From: an uncultured Clostridium sp.
GTDB lineage: Bacteria; Bacillota; Clostridia; Lachnospirales; Lachnospiraceae
DNA length: 64,000 bases
Reading direction: 5' to 3'
Assembly (NCBI GenBank): GCA_900543885.1
Contig: UQTA01000008.1
Coordinates: forward strand, 1 to 64,000
The translations under genes were made by a program, and so were the position numbers. Below are positions 16,801 through 25,536 of the stretch, piece by piece. The notes beneath the pieces are model-generated. The model was given only the letters and a program-made list of their open reading frames with translations. It did no database searches and was not told where the DNA came from. Each line of letters starts with the position of its first letter. Positions within the stretch are counted from its first letter, which is position 1.

Positions 16801-18465
16801 ATGAGAAGTGACGCAGTAAGAAAAGGGATGCAGCAGGCACCTCACCGTTCTCTGTTTAATGCACTTGGTATGACAGAAGAAGAAATGAACAAGCCATTAG
16901 TTGGTATTGTAAGTTCTTATAATGAGATCGTTCCGGGACATATGAACCTGGATAAGATCGTAGAAGCAGTAAAATTAGGAGTAGCCATGGGCGGCGGTAC
17001 CCCAGTGGTATTCCCGGCTATTGCAGTCTGTGATGGTATTGCCATGGGCCATGTTGGTATGAAGTATTCCCTGGTTACCAGAGACCTGATCGCTGACTCC
17101 ACTGAATGTATGGCAATGGCTCACCAGTTTGACGCTTTAGTTATGGTTCCAAACTGTGACAAGAACGTTCCTGGTCTGTTAATGGCAGCAGCAAGATTAA
17201 ATATCCCAACAGTATTTGTAAGCGGCGGCCCAATGCTTGCAGGCCATGTAAAGGGATGTAAGACCAGTCTTTCCAGTATGTTTGAGGCAGTAGGTGCCTA
17301 TGCAGCAGGAAAGATGACCGAAGAAGATGTAAAAGAATATGAAAATAAGACCTGCCCGACCTGCGGTTCCTGTTCCGGTATGTATACTGCAAACAGTATG
17401 AACTGCTTAACAGAGGTTCTTGGTATGGGACTTCGTGGAAATGGAACCATTCCTGCTGTTTATTCTGAGCGTATTAAGCTGGCTAAGCATGCAGGTATGC
17501 AGGTAATGGAGATGTTAAGAAGAAACATCCGTCCAAGAGATATTATGACAAAAGAAGCATTTATGAATGCTCTGACCATGGATATGGCACTGGGATGTTC
17601 TACCAACAGTATGCTTCATTTACCAGCGATCGCACATGAGGCTGGTGTTGAGTTAAACGTAGACATTGCAAATGAGATCAGTGCGAGAACACCAAATCTG
17701 TGCCACTTAGCACCTGCAGGACACACTTACATTGAAGATCTGAACGAAGCAGGCGGTATTTATGCAGTTATGAATGAGATCAGCAAGAAGGGGCTGCTGA
17801 ATCTGGACTGCATGACTGTTACAGGAAAGACTGTTGGGGAGAATATCAAGGACTGTGTAAATAAGAATCCTGATGTCATCCGTCCAATTGACAATCCATA
17901 CAGCCAGACTGGCGGTATTGCTATCTTAAAGGGCAACCTGGCACCAGATTCAGGCGTTGTAAAACGTTCTGCAGTGGCCCCTGAAATGTTAAAGCATGAA
18001 GGACCTGCAAGAGTCTTTGACTGTGAAGAAGACGCGATTGCAGCGATCAAGGGCGGCAAGATCGTTGATGGTGATGTTGTTGTCATCCGTTATGAGGGAC
18101 CAAAGGGCGGTCCTGGTATGAGAGAGATGTTAAATCCTACTTCCGCTATTGCAGGAATGGGACTTGGCTCTACTGTAGCCCTGATCACAGACGGACGTTT
18201 CTCCGGAGCTTCCAGAGGCGCTTCTATTGGACATGTTTCTCCAGAGGCAGCTGTAGGCGGTCCTATTGCATTGGTAGAAGAAGGAGATATTATTTCTATT
18301 GATATTGACAATCATCAGTTAAATGTACTGGTTTCAGATGAAGAAATGGCAGCCAGAAAGGCTAAATGGCAGCCAAGAGAGCCTAAGGTAACCACCGGTT
18401 ATCTGGCAAGATATGCTTCACTGGTAACTTCCGGTGACAAGGGTGCTATCCTTCAGGCAAAATAA
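16801..18465 (+). CDS. ilvD: Dihydroxyacid dehydratase
   Basis: A 554-residue iron-sulfur dehydratase, the third step in valine and isoleucine synthesis. Cluster-ligand cysteines are visible in VPNCDKNVPG (about 117-126) and CPTCGSCSGMYTANSMNCL (about 187-205); the family signature DGRFSGASRGASIGHVSPEA is near 461-480. The ATG follows AGGAGGATAAGAAA. Length is normal. It is 41 bp upstream of ilvB, suggesting cotranscription. Confidence 0.98.
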   Translation: MRSDAVRKGMQQAPHRSLFNALGMTEEEMNKPLVGIVSSYNEIVPGHMNLDKIVEAVKLGVAMGGGTPVVFPAIAVCDGIAMGHVGMKYSLVTRDLIADSTECMAMAHQFDALVMVPNCDKNVPGLLMAAARLNIPTVFVSGGPMLAGHVKGCKTSLSSMFEAVGAYAAGKMTEEDVKEYENKTCPTCGSCSGMYTANSMNCLTEVLGMGLRGNGTIPAVYSERIKLAKHAGMQVMEMLRRNIRPRDIMTKEAFMNALTMDMALGCSTNSMLHLPAIAHEAGVELNVDIANEISARTPNLCHLAPAGHTYIEDLNEAGGIYAVMNEISKKGLLNLDCMTVTGKTVGENIKDCVNKNPDVIRPIDNPYSQTGGIAILKGNLAPDSGVVKRSAVAPEMLKHEGPARVFDCEEDAIAAIKGGKIVDGDVVVIRYEGPKGGPGMREMLNPTSAIAGMGLGSTVALITDGRFSGASRGASIGHVSPEAAVGGPIALVEEGDIISIDIDNHQLNVLVSDEEMAARKAKWQPREPKVTTGYLARYASLVTSGDKGAILQAK

Positions 18466-18506
18466 GGACGGCACGAAGTAAGATTTTGTAAAGGAGCACA
18501 GGAAAA

Positions 18507-20189
18507 ATGAGTAAATTGACAGGTGCGGAAATCGTTATAGAATGTTTGAAAGAGCAGGGAGTAGACACCGTTTTCGGATATCCGGGCGGTGCCATCCTGA
18601 ACATATATGATGCGCTGTATCGGCATCAGAATGAGATCACCCATATCCTTACATCTCATGAACAGGGCGCTTCCCATGCAGCAGACGGATATGCCAGAGC
18701 AACTGGAAAAGTAGGTGTATGCCTGGCAACCTCCGGCCCTGGAGCTACTAACCTGGTAACAGGTATCGCTACTGCTTATATGGACTCCGTTCCGGTAGTA
18801 GCCATTACCTGTAATGTGGCAAACAGTCTGTTAGGTAAGGACAGTTTCCAGGAGATCGATATTACCGGTGTGACCATGCCGATCACCAAGTACAATTTCA
18901 TTGTAAAGGATATCAATAAGCTGGCAAAGGTGATCCGCAGAGCTTTCGTGATCGCACAGAGCGGAAGACCGGGACCTGTTTTAGTGGATATTACCAAGGA
19001 CGTAACTGCGGCAACCACAGAGTATGAGTATCAGGAGCCAGAGAAGATCGAACCGCAGACAGATACCATCCGTGAGGAAGATATGGAGCGGGCTTTAGAG
19101 ATGATCCGTAAGTCACGGAAACCATTTATCTTTGTTGGCGGCGGCGCTGTTATCTCCAATGCATCAGAAGAACTGCGTGTTTTTGCTCACAAGATCCAGG
19201 CACCGGTTGCAGACAGTTTAATGGGCAAAGGTGCTTTTGATGGCACAGATGAGCTGTATACCGGTATGGTAGGTATGCATGGAACCAAGACTTCCAACTA
19301 TGGCATTACAGAAGCAGATCTTTTAGTAGTAGTTGGTGCCAGATTCAGTGACCGTGTAATCGGAAATGCATCAAAATTTGCGAAAAACGCGAAAATTTTA
19401 CAGATTGAAATTGACCGCGCAGAGATCAATAAGAACATTAAAGTTGACGCAAGTATTATTGGTGATGCCAAGACCATCCTGCGTCGGTTAAACACCCATC
19501 TGGATCCAATTAATCATGATGAGTGGATCGCCCATATTGAGCGTATGAAGGATATGTATCCGCTGCGTTATGACAAAAATGTACTCACAGGACCATATAT
19601 TATCCAGACTGTAAACGAAGTTACCGGCGGGGACGCTGTGATCGTAACAGAGGTGGGACAGCATCAGATGTGGGCTGCACAGTATTATAAGTACCGTCAG
19701 CCGAGAACTCTTCTTACTTCCGGCGGTCTGGGCACTATGGGTTATGGCCTTGGTGCTGCCATCGGTGCAAAGATGGGATGCAAGGATAAAACGGTGATCA
19801 ATATTGCAGGTGACGGCTGCTTCCGTATGAATATGAACGAGATCGCAACAGCTACCCGCTACAATATCCCGGTAGTAGAAGTGATCATCAACAATCATGT
19901 ATTAGGTATGGTGCGCCAGTGGCAGACTCTGTACTACGGCAAGCGTTATTCCCAGACTGTGCTTAATGATTCTGTTGATTATGTAAAGATCGCAGAGGCA
20001 ATGGGTGCAAAGGCTTACAGAGTGACCCAGAAAGAGGAACTGGCTTCTGTATTAAAAGAGGCGATCTCCTTAAATATTCCGGTTGTGATCGATTGTCAGA
20101 TCGGCTGTGATGACAAGGTATTCCCAATGGTATCTCCCGGAGCGCCAATTGCAGATGCATTTGATGATACAGATCTGAAAATCAATTAG
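18507..20189 (+). CDS. ilvB: Acetolactate synthase large subunit
   Basis: A 560-residue thiamine-diphosphate enzyme of branched-chain amino acid synthesis. Features are the N-terminal GYPGGAILNIYDAL, the catalytic Glu in HEQGASHAADGYARATGK, the FAD-binding middle domain, and the ThDP motif GDGCFRMNMNEIATATRYNIPV (about 432-453). The ATG at 18507 follows AAAGGAGCACAGGAAAA. The small regulatory subunit ilvN does not follow; the next transcript is serC behind its own promoter. The small subunit must lie elsewhere if valine feedback exists. Confidence 0.97.
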   Translation: MSKLTGAEIVIECLKEQGVDTVFGYPGGAILNIYDALYRHQNEITHILTSHEQGASHAADGYARATGKVGVCLATSGPGATNLVTGIATAYMDSVPVVAITCNVANSLLGKDSFQEIDITGVTMPITKYNFIVKDINKLAKVIRRAFVIAQSGRPGPVLVDITKDVTAATTEYEYQEPEKIEPQTDTIREEDMERALEMIRKSRKPFIFVGGGAVISNASEELRVFAHKIQAPVADSLMGKGAFDGTDELYTGMVGMHGTKTSNYGITEADLLVVVGARFSDRVIGNASKFAKNAKILQIEIDRAEINKNIKVDASIIGDAKTILRRLNTHLDPINHDEWIAHIERMKDMYPLRYDKNVLTGPYIIQTVNEVTGGDAVIVTEVGQHQMWAAQYYKYRQPRTLLTSGGLGTMGYGLGAAIGAKMGCKDKTVINIAGDGCFRMNMNEIATATRYNIPVVEVIINNHVLGMVRQWQTLYYGKRYSQTVLNDSVDYVKIAEAMGAKAYRVTQKEELASVLKEAISLNIPVVIDCQIGCDDKVFPMVSPGAPIADAFDDTDLKIN

Positions 20190-20239
20190 AAAATTTTTAA
20201 TGATTGGTTGAAATCTAAAAAAATTCAGATAAGTTTTTC

Positions 20240-20268
20240 TTGAAAAACAAAATAAAACGTTGTATAGT
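20240..20268 (+). promoter_or_regulatory. serC promoter
   Basis: TTGAAA (20240-20245) and TATAGT (20263-20268) with exactly 17 bp. Transcription would begin near 20275, leaving a leader of about 325 nt before serC. Confidence 0.75.
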
Positions 20269-20401
20269 AATTTCTAACACCTTGGAACGTTACCGTTTTA
20301 CTGAGTTATAACAATAAAGTAAAAGTGACAGAAGTATATCAGATACAGAAAGTATCATATTCCCGGATGTGACAATTATTTATACAAGGGCATATATACT
20401 C

Positions 20402-20533
20402 AGGTGGCTTCTCTGTGTGATGTGTAAAGTTTTTATTTGCGCTGCACAGGGAAGCTGCTTGCATATATGAATGTACTCTCGGAAAACTGGCTTCTAAAAG
20501 CAAGTTCATGAATGATTCCGAGTATACATATAA
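20402..20533 (+). promoter_or_regulatory. Structured 5' leader upstream of serC
   Basis: Two large hairpins lie in the serC leader. The first pairs 20402-20418 with 20444-20460 (17 positions, including G-U pairs). The second pairs 20473-20484 with 20516-20527 and extends outward with bulges to about 20464/20533; inside it a smaller stem pairs 20485-20493 with 20498-20506. No U run follows either, so they are not intrinsic terminators. No T-box sequence (TGGnACCGCG) or other riboswitch I know was recognised. Likely cis-regulatory, class unknown. Confidence 0.55.
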
Positions 20534-20550
20534 ATAAAAGGTGCACAAAA

Positions 20551-20616
20551 ATGAAAAACAGCACCGAAATTCCAAGAGAATTCCAAGAGGAGGAGAATTA
20601 TGAGCAGAGTTTATAA
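20551..20616 (+). CDS. Possible 21-residue upstream ORF overlapping serC start
   Basis: An ATG at 20551, preceded by AAAAGGTG, opens a 21-codon frame (MKNSTEIPREFQEEENYEQSL) that ends at 20616, 14 bp inside serC in another frame. It runs through the serC ribosome binding site and includes a repeated ATTCCAAGAG. Translation here could modulate serC start by coupling. It has no serine run like classical attenuator peptides. Low confidence that it is expressed. Confidence 0.25.
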   Translation: MKNSTEIPREFQEEENYEQSL

Positions 20617-21682
20617 CTTTTCAGCAGGACCGGCTGTATTGCCGGAAGAAGTCCTAAGCGAAGCAGCAGCAGAGATGCTGGACTACAGAGGCACAGGAAT
20701 GTCAGTAATGGAGATGAGTCATCGATCTAAGTCATATGAGACCATTATTGAAGATGCTGAATCAGATCTGCGTGATCTCTTGCACATTCCGGAGAATTAT
20801 AAGGTGCTTTTTCTTCAGGGCGGCGGTTCTACCCAGTTTGCCATGGTTCCTATGAACCTGATGAAGAATCGTGTGGCGGATTATATCATTACCGGACAGT
20901 GGGCAAAGAAAGCGCATAAAGAAGCATCTATTTACGGAAAGGCAAATGCCATTGCTTCCAGTGCTGACAAGACTTTCAGTTATATTCCGGATTGTTCCGA
21001 CCTTCCTGTATCTGAGGACGCAGATTATGTATATATCTGTGAAAATAATACGATCTATGGAACTAAGTTCTGGACGCTGCCAAATACAAAGGGAAAACTT
21101 TTAGTGGCAGACCAGTCTTCCTGCTTCTTATCTGAGCCTGTGGACGTATCCAAATACGGCCTGATCTTTGCAGGTGCACAGAAGAACGTAGGACCGGCAG
21201 GTACGGTTATTGTTATCATCCGCGAAGATCTGATCACTGAGGATGTGTTAGAGGGAACACCAACTATGCTGCGCTACAAGATCCATGCAGATGCAAAATC
21301 CCTTTACAATACTCCTCCTACCTATGGCATTTATATGTGCGGCAAGGTATTTAAATGGTTAAAGGCAAAGGGCGGCCTGGAAGAGATGAAGAAGATCAAT
21401 GAGGAAAAGGCAAAGATCCTTTACGATTTCCTGGACGAGAGCAAGCTGTTTAAGGGTACTGTAGTAAAGAAAGACCGTTCTATTATGAATGTGCCGTTTA
21501 TTACCGGAAATGAAGAGCTGGATGCTTTATTTGTAAAAGAATCCAAGGCAGCAGGACTTGAAAACTTAAAGGGCCACAGAACCGTAGGCGGCATGCGTGC
21601 AAGTATTTACAATGCAATGCCAAAGGCCGGAGTAGAGAAACTGGTTGAGTTCATGGCTGACTTTGAGAAGAGACATCTGTAA
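20600..21682 (+). CDS. serC: Phosphoserine aminotransferase
   Basis: A 360-residue PLP enzyme making 3-phosphoserine from 3-phosphohydroxypyruvate. Motifs are NFSAGPAVLPEEVL (6-19), the PLP-binding Lys in FAGAQKNVGPAG (about 190-201) and FLQGGGSTQFAMVPMNL (about 74-90). The ATG follows GGAGGAGAATT. It heads an operon with serA and a DUF1015 gene. Confidence 0.98.
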   Translation: MSRVYNFSAGPAVLPEEVLSEAAAEMLDYRGTGMSVMEMSHRSKSYETIIEDAESDLRDLLHIPENYKVLFLQGGGSTQFAMVPMNLMKNRVADYIITGQWAKKAHKEASIYGKANAIASSADKTFSYIPDCSDLPVSEDADYVYICENNTIYGTKFWTLPNTKGKLLVADQSSCFLSEPVDVSKYGLIFAGAQKNVGPAGTVIVIIREDLITEDVLEGTPTMLRYKIHADAKSLYNTPPTYGIYMCGKVFKWLKAKGGLEEMKKINEEKAKILYDFLDESKLFKGTVVKKDRSIMNVPFITGNEELDALFVKESKAAGLENLKGHRTVGGMRASIYNAMPKAGVEKLVEFMADFEKRHL

Positions 21683-21744
21683 ATATAAGCCTGCAGTATA
21701 CAGCTGTACATGAAACATATGTGTGAGTATGAGGAGAGAGTATT

Positions 21745-22908
21745 ATGAAAAAGATCCATTGCTTAAATCCAATTGCAGCCTGCGGAACAGACCTGTTTCC
21801 GGCTGATTATGAAATAACTGACAACAAAGCAGAGGCAGATGCCTTTTTAGTACGAAGCGCTTCCATGCATGATATGGAGCTGCCAGAGGGACTTTTGGCC
21901 GTGGGCCGCGCAGGTGCCGGTGTAAACAATATTCCTTTGCATGAGTGTGCAAAGGCTGGTGTGGTTGTATTTAATACACCTGGAGCCAATGCAAATGGTG
22001 TAAAGGAACTGGTACTTGCAGGAATGTTTTTAGCTTCCCGTGACATTGTAGGAGGCATTAAATGGTGCCAGGACAATGCAGAAGATGAAAATATTGCAAA
22101 AACAACAGAAAAGAGCAAGAAAGCTTTTGCCGGCTGGGAACTGAAAGGCAAAAAATTAGGTATCATCGGACTTGGCGCTATTGGTGCTGAGGTTGCTAAT
22201 GCAGCTACCCACCTGGGAATGGAAGTTTATGGTTATGACCCATATATTTCTGTAAATGCTGCATGGAGACTTTCCAGAAATGTAAAGCATATTACCAATG
22301 CGGATATTATTTTCCAGGAGTGCGACTATATTACCGTTCATGTGCCGCTGTTAGAGTCCACAAAGGGTATGATCAATAAAGAAAAACTGGATATGATGAA
22401 GGATGGTGTGGTAATCTTAAATTTTGCAAGGGATACGCTTGTAAATGATGACGATATGGCTGCAGCACTGGAGTCTGGAAAAGTTGCCCGTTATGTCAGC
22501 GACTTCCCAAATCCAAAGGTGGTACATATGAAACATGTGATCCTTACTCCCCATCTGGGCGCTTCCACAAGGGAGTCTGAGGACAACTGTGCTGTAATGG
22601 CAGTACAGGAGATTACAGATTATCTGGAAAATGGTAATATTAAAAATTCCGTTAATTATCCGGCCTGCGATATGGGAGTATGCCAGGCAGCAAGCCGTAT
22701 TGCCGTTCTTCACATGAATATCCCCAATATGATCGGCCAGATCACTGCCATACTGGCAGCCCAGGGAGTCAATATTTCTGATATGACCAATAAGAGCCGT
22801 GACAAGTATGCATATACCTTATTGGATCTGGAACATAAGCCGGAAGAGGTTACGGTAGAGAAATTAAAGGCCATTGAGGGTGTTTTGCGAGTACGCGTAG
22901 TGAAATAA
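21745..22908 (+). CDS. serA: D-3-phosphoglycerate dehydrogenase with C-terminal ACT domain
   Basis: A 387-residue NAD-dependent dehydrogenase that commits 3-phosphoglycerate to serine synthesis. The Rossmann motif GLGAIGAEVANAA lies near 146-158; catalytic Arg (ARDTL), Glu and His (LTPHLGASTRESEDNC) are in place. A C-terminal ACT domain (about 310-387, starting at IAVLHMNIPNMIGQI) suggests serine feedback. This is the short form without the intervening domain of long SerA. It lies 62 bp after serC. Confidence 0.96.
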   Translation: MKKIHCLNPIAACGTDLFPADYEITDNKAEADAFLVRSASMHDMELPEGLLAVGRAGAGVNNIPLHECAKAGVVVFNTPGANANGVKELVLAGMFLASRDIVGGIKWCQDNAEDENIAKTTEKSKKAFAGWELKGKKLGIIGLGAIGAEVANAATHLGMEVYGYDPYISVNAAWRLSRNVKHITNADIIFQECDYITVHVPLLESTKGMINKEKLDMMKDGVVILNFARDTLVNDDDMAAALESGKVARYVSDFPNPKVVHMKHVILTPHLGASTRESEDNCAVMAVQEITDYLENGNIKNSVNYPACDMGVCQAASRIAVLHMNIPNMIGQITAILAAQGVNISDMTNKSRDKYAYTLLDLEHKPEEVTVEKLKAIEGVLRVRVVK

Positions 22909-22933
22909 GACGGCGGATCAGAAGGAGAAGAAA

Positions 22934-24172
22934 ATGGCAGTAGTAAAACCATTTATATGTATCAGACCGGCAAAGGAAAATGCATCCAAAGTAGCAGCGC
23001 TTCCTTATGACGTATACAACCGGAAAGAGGCGTGCGCGGCAGTAGCAGGAAACCCCATTTCATTTTTAAACATTGACAGAGCAGAGACTCAGTTCTCTGA
23101 TGATGTGGATACGTATGCAGACTGTGTGTATGAGAAGGCGAGAGAACTTTTAGATACCCAGATCGCAAAGGGAGTCTATGTTACAGATGCAGGGGAACAT
23201 TATTATCTTTATGAACTGACCATGGACGGACGCAGCCAGACCGGTATCGTTGCCTGCAGTTCCATTGATGATTATGTAAATGGTGTGATCAAGAAGCATG
23301 AAAACACCAGAGAAGACAAGGAATTAGACCGTATCCGTCACGTGGACACAGTAAATGCCCAGACAGGTCCTATTTTCCTGGCTTACAGACAGAACGAGAC
23401 TTTAAAAGCCATTGTGGCAGAAGAAAAGGAAAAAACGGCTCTTTACGATTTTGTATCAGATGATGGCATCCGTCACAGAGTATGGAAGATCGAAGATCCG
23501 GCTCAGACTGAAGCCATTGAAAAAGCATTTGCGGCAATTCCGGCTACCTATATTGCAGACGGACATCACAGAGCAGCTTCAGCTGTAAAAGTTGGTTTAA
23601 AGCGCAGGGCAGAAAATCCTGGTTATACAGGGGAAGAGCCCTTTAATTACTTCCTGTCTGTTCTATTCCCGGATGAAGAACTGATGATCCTTCCATATAA
23701 CCGTGTAGTAAAAGATTTAAACGGAATGAGCAAAGCGCAGTTCTTTGATGCAGTAAAAGAAAAATTTGAACTGGAAGAAATGGGAAAAGAACCATATGCG
23801 CCAGCTGAAAAAGGAACCTTTGGCATGTACTTAGATAATACATGGTATGCCTTAAAAGTACTTCCTCCGTATAGAAGCAGCGATCCGGTAAAGGGACTGG
23901 ATGTTTCTATTTTGCAGGATCAGCTGTTGGCACCTGTTCTTGGCATCGGCGATCCGAGAACGGATAAGCGCATTGACTTTATCGGCGGTATCCGCGGCTT
24001 AAAAGAGCTGGAGCGCCGTGTAAGTGAAGATATGGAAATTGCATTTTCCATGTATCCAACCTCTATTGAAGAGCTTTTGGCAGTAGCGGATGCAGGCCTT
24101 TTAATGCCGCCTAAGTCTACCTGGTTTGAGCCAAAGCTGCGAAGCGGGTTATTTATTCACAGATTAAGTTAA
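22934..24172 (+). CDS. DUF1015 family protein
   Basis: A 412-residue soluble protein of DUF1015, opening with the typical KPFICIRPAKENASKVAALPYDVYN. Other family blocks seen are IKKHENTREDKELDR, YIADGHHRAASA (HHR likely catalytic or ligand-binding) and DPRTDKRIDFIGG. It begins 25 bp after serA, AGGAGAAGAAA before the ATG, and shares its transcript. DUF1015 genes are often beside serA/serC in Clostridia. No serB is visible here, so a role in serine metabolism, perhaps at phosphoserine, is an inference from position, not from known chemistry. Confidence 0.88.
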   Translation: MAVVKPFICIRPAKENASKVAALPYDVYNRKEACAAVAGNPISFLNIDRAETQFSDDVDTYADCVYEKARELLDTQIAKGVYVTDAGEHYYLYELTMDGRSQTGIVACSSIDDYVNGVIKKHENTREDKELDRIRHVDTVNAQTGPIFLAYRQNETLKAIVAEEKEKTALYDFVSDDGIRHRVWKIEDPAQTEAIEKAFAAIPATYIADGHHRAASAVKVGLKRRAENPGYTGEEPFNYFLSVLFPDEELMILPYNRVVKDLNGMSKAQFFDAVKEKFELEEMGKEPYAPAEKGTFGMYLDNTWYALKVLPPYRSSDPVKGLDVSILQDQLLAPVLGIGDPRTDKRIDFIGGIRGLKELERRVSEDMEIAFSMYPTSIEELLAVADAGLLMPPKSTWFEPKLRSGLFIHRLS

Positions 24173-24179
24173 GTTTTTG

Positions 24180-24222
24180 GGGCTGCCTCAAAATGTGAAC
24201 TGCATTTTGGGCGGCCCTTTTA
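24180..24222. terminator. Terminator between DUF1015 gene and M23 peptidase gene
   Basis: GGGGCTGCCTCAAAATG pairs with CATTTTGGGCGGCCC and is followed by TTTT. It closes the serCA operon and, with A/T-rich flanks, may serve the converging gene also. Confidence 0.85.
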
Positions 24223-24247
24223 TATTGTTACAGTTCAGCCTTGCATC

Positions 24248-25348
24248 TTATTGTGCAGGAATATCTTTCGTCTGGTATACCCGTGTCCATTCTTTTGTGC
24301 CATCTACTTTTACGGTTTCACACTGATTTTGCTTTAAAAATTTTACCAGCTCATAGCAGTTGATCCAGATTTCATGGTCACTTTCTTTCTGGGATTCGTC
24401 AAAGACCAGTTCCAGGCCAAAGTGAAGATGGGACTCTTCAATGTTGTTGGTGTTTTCTTTGGAGCTGTAACCGGTGCGGCCCATATAGCCAATGACATCT
24501 CCGGCCTGAATGAAGCTTCCTTCTTTTAAATGGGCCTGAAATGGATAGTTTTTTCGCAGGTGGGCGTAGTAATAGTACCGTTTTTTGTCAAAACTTCGGA
24601 TGCCGATCCGCCAGCCACCGTACTGATTCCAGCCAAGTGCCTCTACATAGCCGGATTCCACAGCGATAATGGGAGTTCCTACCTGTCCCATCATATCATG
24701 GCCTAAGTGGCGGCGCTTGAAGCCATAACTGCGGGAGACTCCGAAATCGTCAAAGTCGCTGTAAGGGAAGTTTTTTGCCAGTGGGAAGAAGGCTTTCAGG
24801 CCGTATTTTGTGACCCAGACGGTATCAGGAGTTGTCTGGGAGTCAGAATTTTCGTGGGAGGACTGTTCTGATGCAAGGGGATTTTGAGAGGCTTCATCTA
24901 TCGGTATCTCCGCCTGAAATGTCCCCACCATTCCATCTAACACTGCTCCATAAGCCTGTCTGTAATAGTCGTAATATTTCATATCTTTTGTCAGCTCTTC
25001 CATAGTCGTATCCCCATTGATCAGCTGCTTTGCCGCCTTTTCCATATCACTTCTCTTATATCTGGAAAAATCTCCGCCATAGCGGGTTCCAAGGTACGCC
25101 AGCAGATCTACCCAGTTTAAATGTATTTTGGCCTGGCAGGTATCCACATCATACCGGAAAGCCTGTTCTAAAGCTTCGCTGGTCACATTAAAATCCACCC
25201 ATTTGATAAAATCACCGGAGGTCTGAAAAATGCCAGTCTGCCGGGCTGTTTTTTTCATAAATAAACAAAAGCATAAAATCACCAGGATAAAAAGTTCCAT
25301 ACTAATAAAGATAAATGAACGAAATGGACATTTTTTAGAAAAAAACAT
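24248..25348 (-). CDS. Membrane-anchored M23-family metallopeptidase
   Basis: A 366-residue protein with one N-terminal membrane helix (about 11-31) and an extracytoplasmic C-terminal LytM/M23 domain (about 225-330). Zinc and catalytic motifs are H-L-G-H-D (RRHLGHDMMG), the central YYYYAHLRK and HLHFG. M23 enzymes cut peptidoglycan cross-links or act as regulators; several with such anchors act in sporulation. The region from 40 to 200 is helical and unassigned. The ATG follows AAGGAGGAAATT on the minus strand. It is convergent with the serCA operon. Confidence 0.9.
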   Translation of the reverse strand: MFFSKKCPFRSFIFISMELFILVILCFCLFMKKTARQTGIFQTSGDFIKWVDFNVTSEALEQAFRYDVDTCQAKIHLNWVDLLAYLGTRYGGDFSRYKRSDMEKAAKQLINGDTTMEELTKDMKYYDYYRQAYGAVLDGMVGTFQAEIPIDEASQNPLASEQSSHENSDSQTTPDTVWVTKYGLKAFFPLAKNFPYSDFDDFGVSRSYGFKRRHLGHDMMGQVGTPIIAVESGYVEALGWNQYGGWRIGIRSFDKKRYYYYAHLRKNYPFQAHLKEGSFIQAGDVIGYMGRTGYSSKENTNNIEESHLHFGLELVFDESQKESDHEIWINCYELVKFLKQNQCETVKVDGTKEWTRVYQTKDIPAQ

Positions 25349-25370
25349 AATTTCCTCCTTTTTATTCTGG

Positions 25371-25394
25371 GCGGATTGCGAATATCATTTAACA
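25371..25394 (+). repeat. Short shared motif, copy A
   Basis: GCGGATTGCGAATATCATTT and the next four bases match 57465-57488 at 21 of 24 positions. Both lie in intergenic DNA. It may be the end of a larger degenerate repeat. Confidence 0.5.
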
Positions 25395-25433
25395 TCATAT
25401 GCTGGAGTCAGCGCTGATATGCCGGCGGATTAC

Positions 25434-25462
25434 TTGTTAGGGAATAGAAATTATGGTAAGAT
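25434..25462 (+). promoter_or_regulatory. Probable promoter of the iron alcohol dehydrogenase gene
   Basis: TTGTTA (25434-25439) and TAAGAT (25457-25462) with 17 bp. A small inverted repeat (GGCCAT/ATGGTC, about 25475-25492) follows in the leader and may bind a regulator. Confidence 0.55.
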
Positions 25463-25536
25463 AATGAATAGACCGGCCATGTTAAATGGTCCGAAATCAG
25501 GCAGTATAAAACAATAATCGTATGGAGGAAAAGACA

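Noticed and set aside
20190..20599. T-box riboswitch before serC
   Set aside because: The leader is structured, but the T-box core TGGnACCGCG and the AGTA/GGTGG layout were not found.
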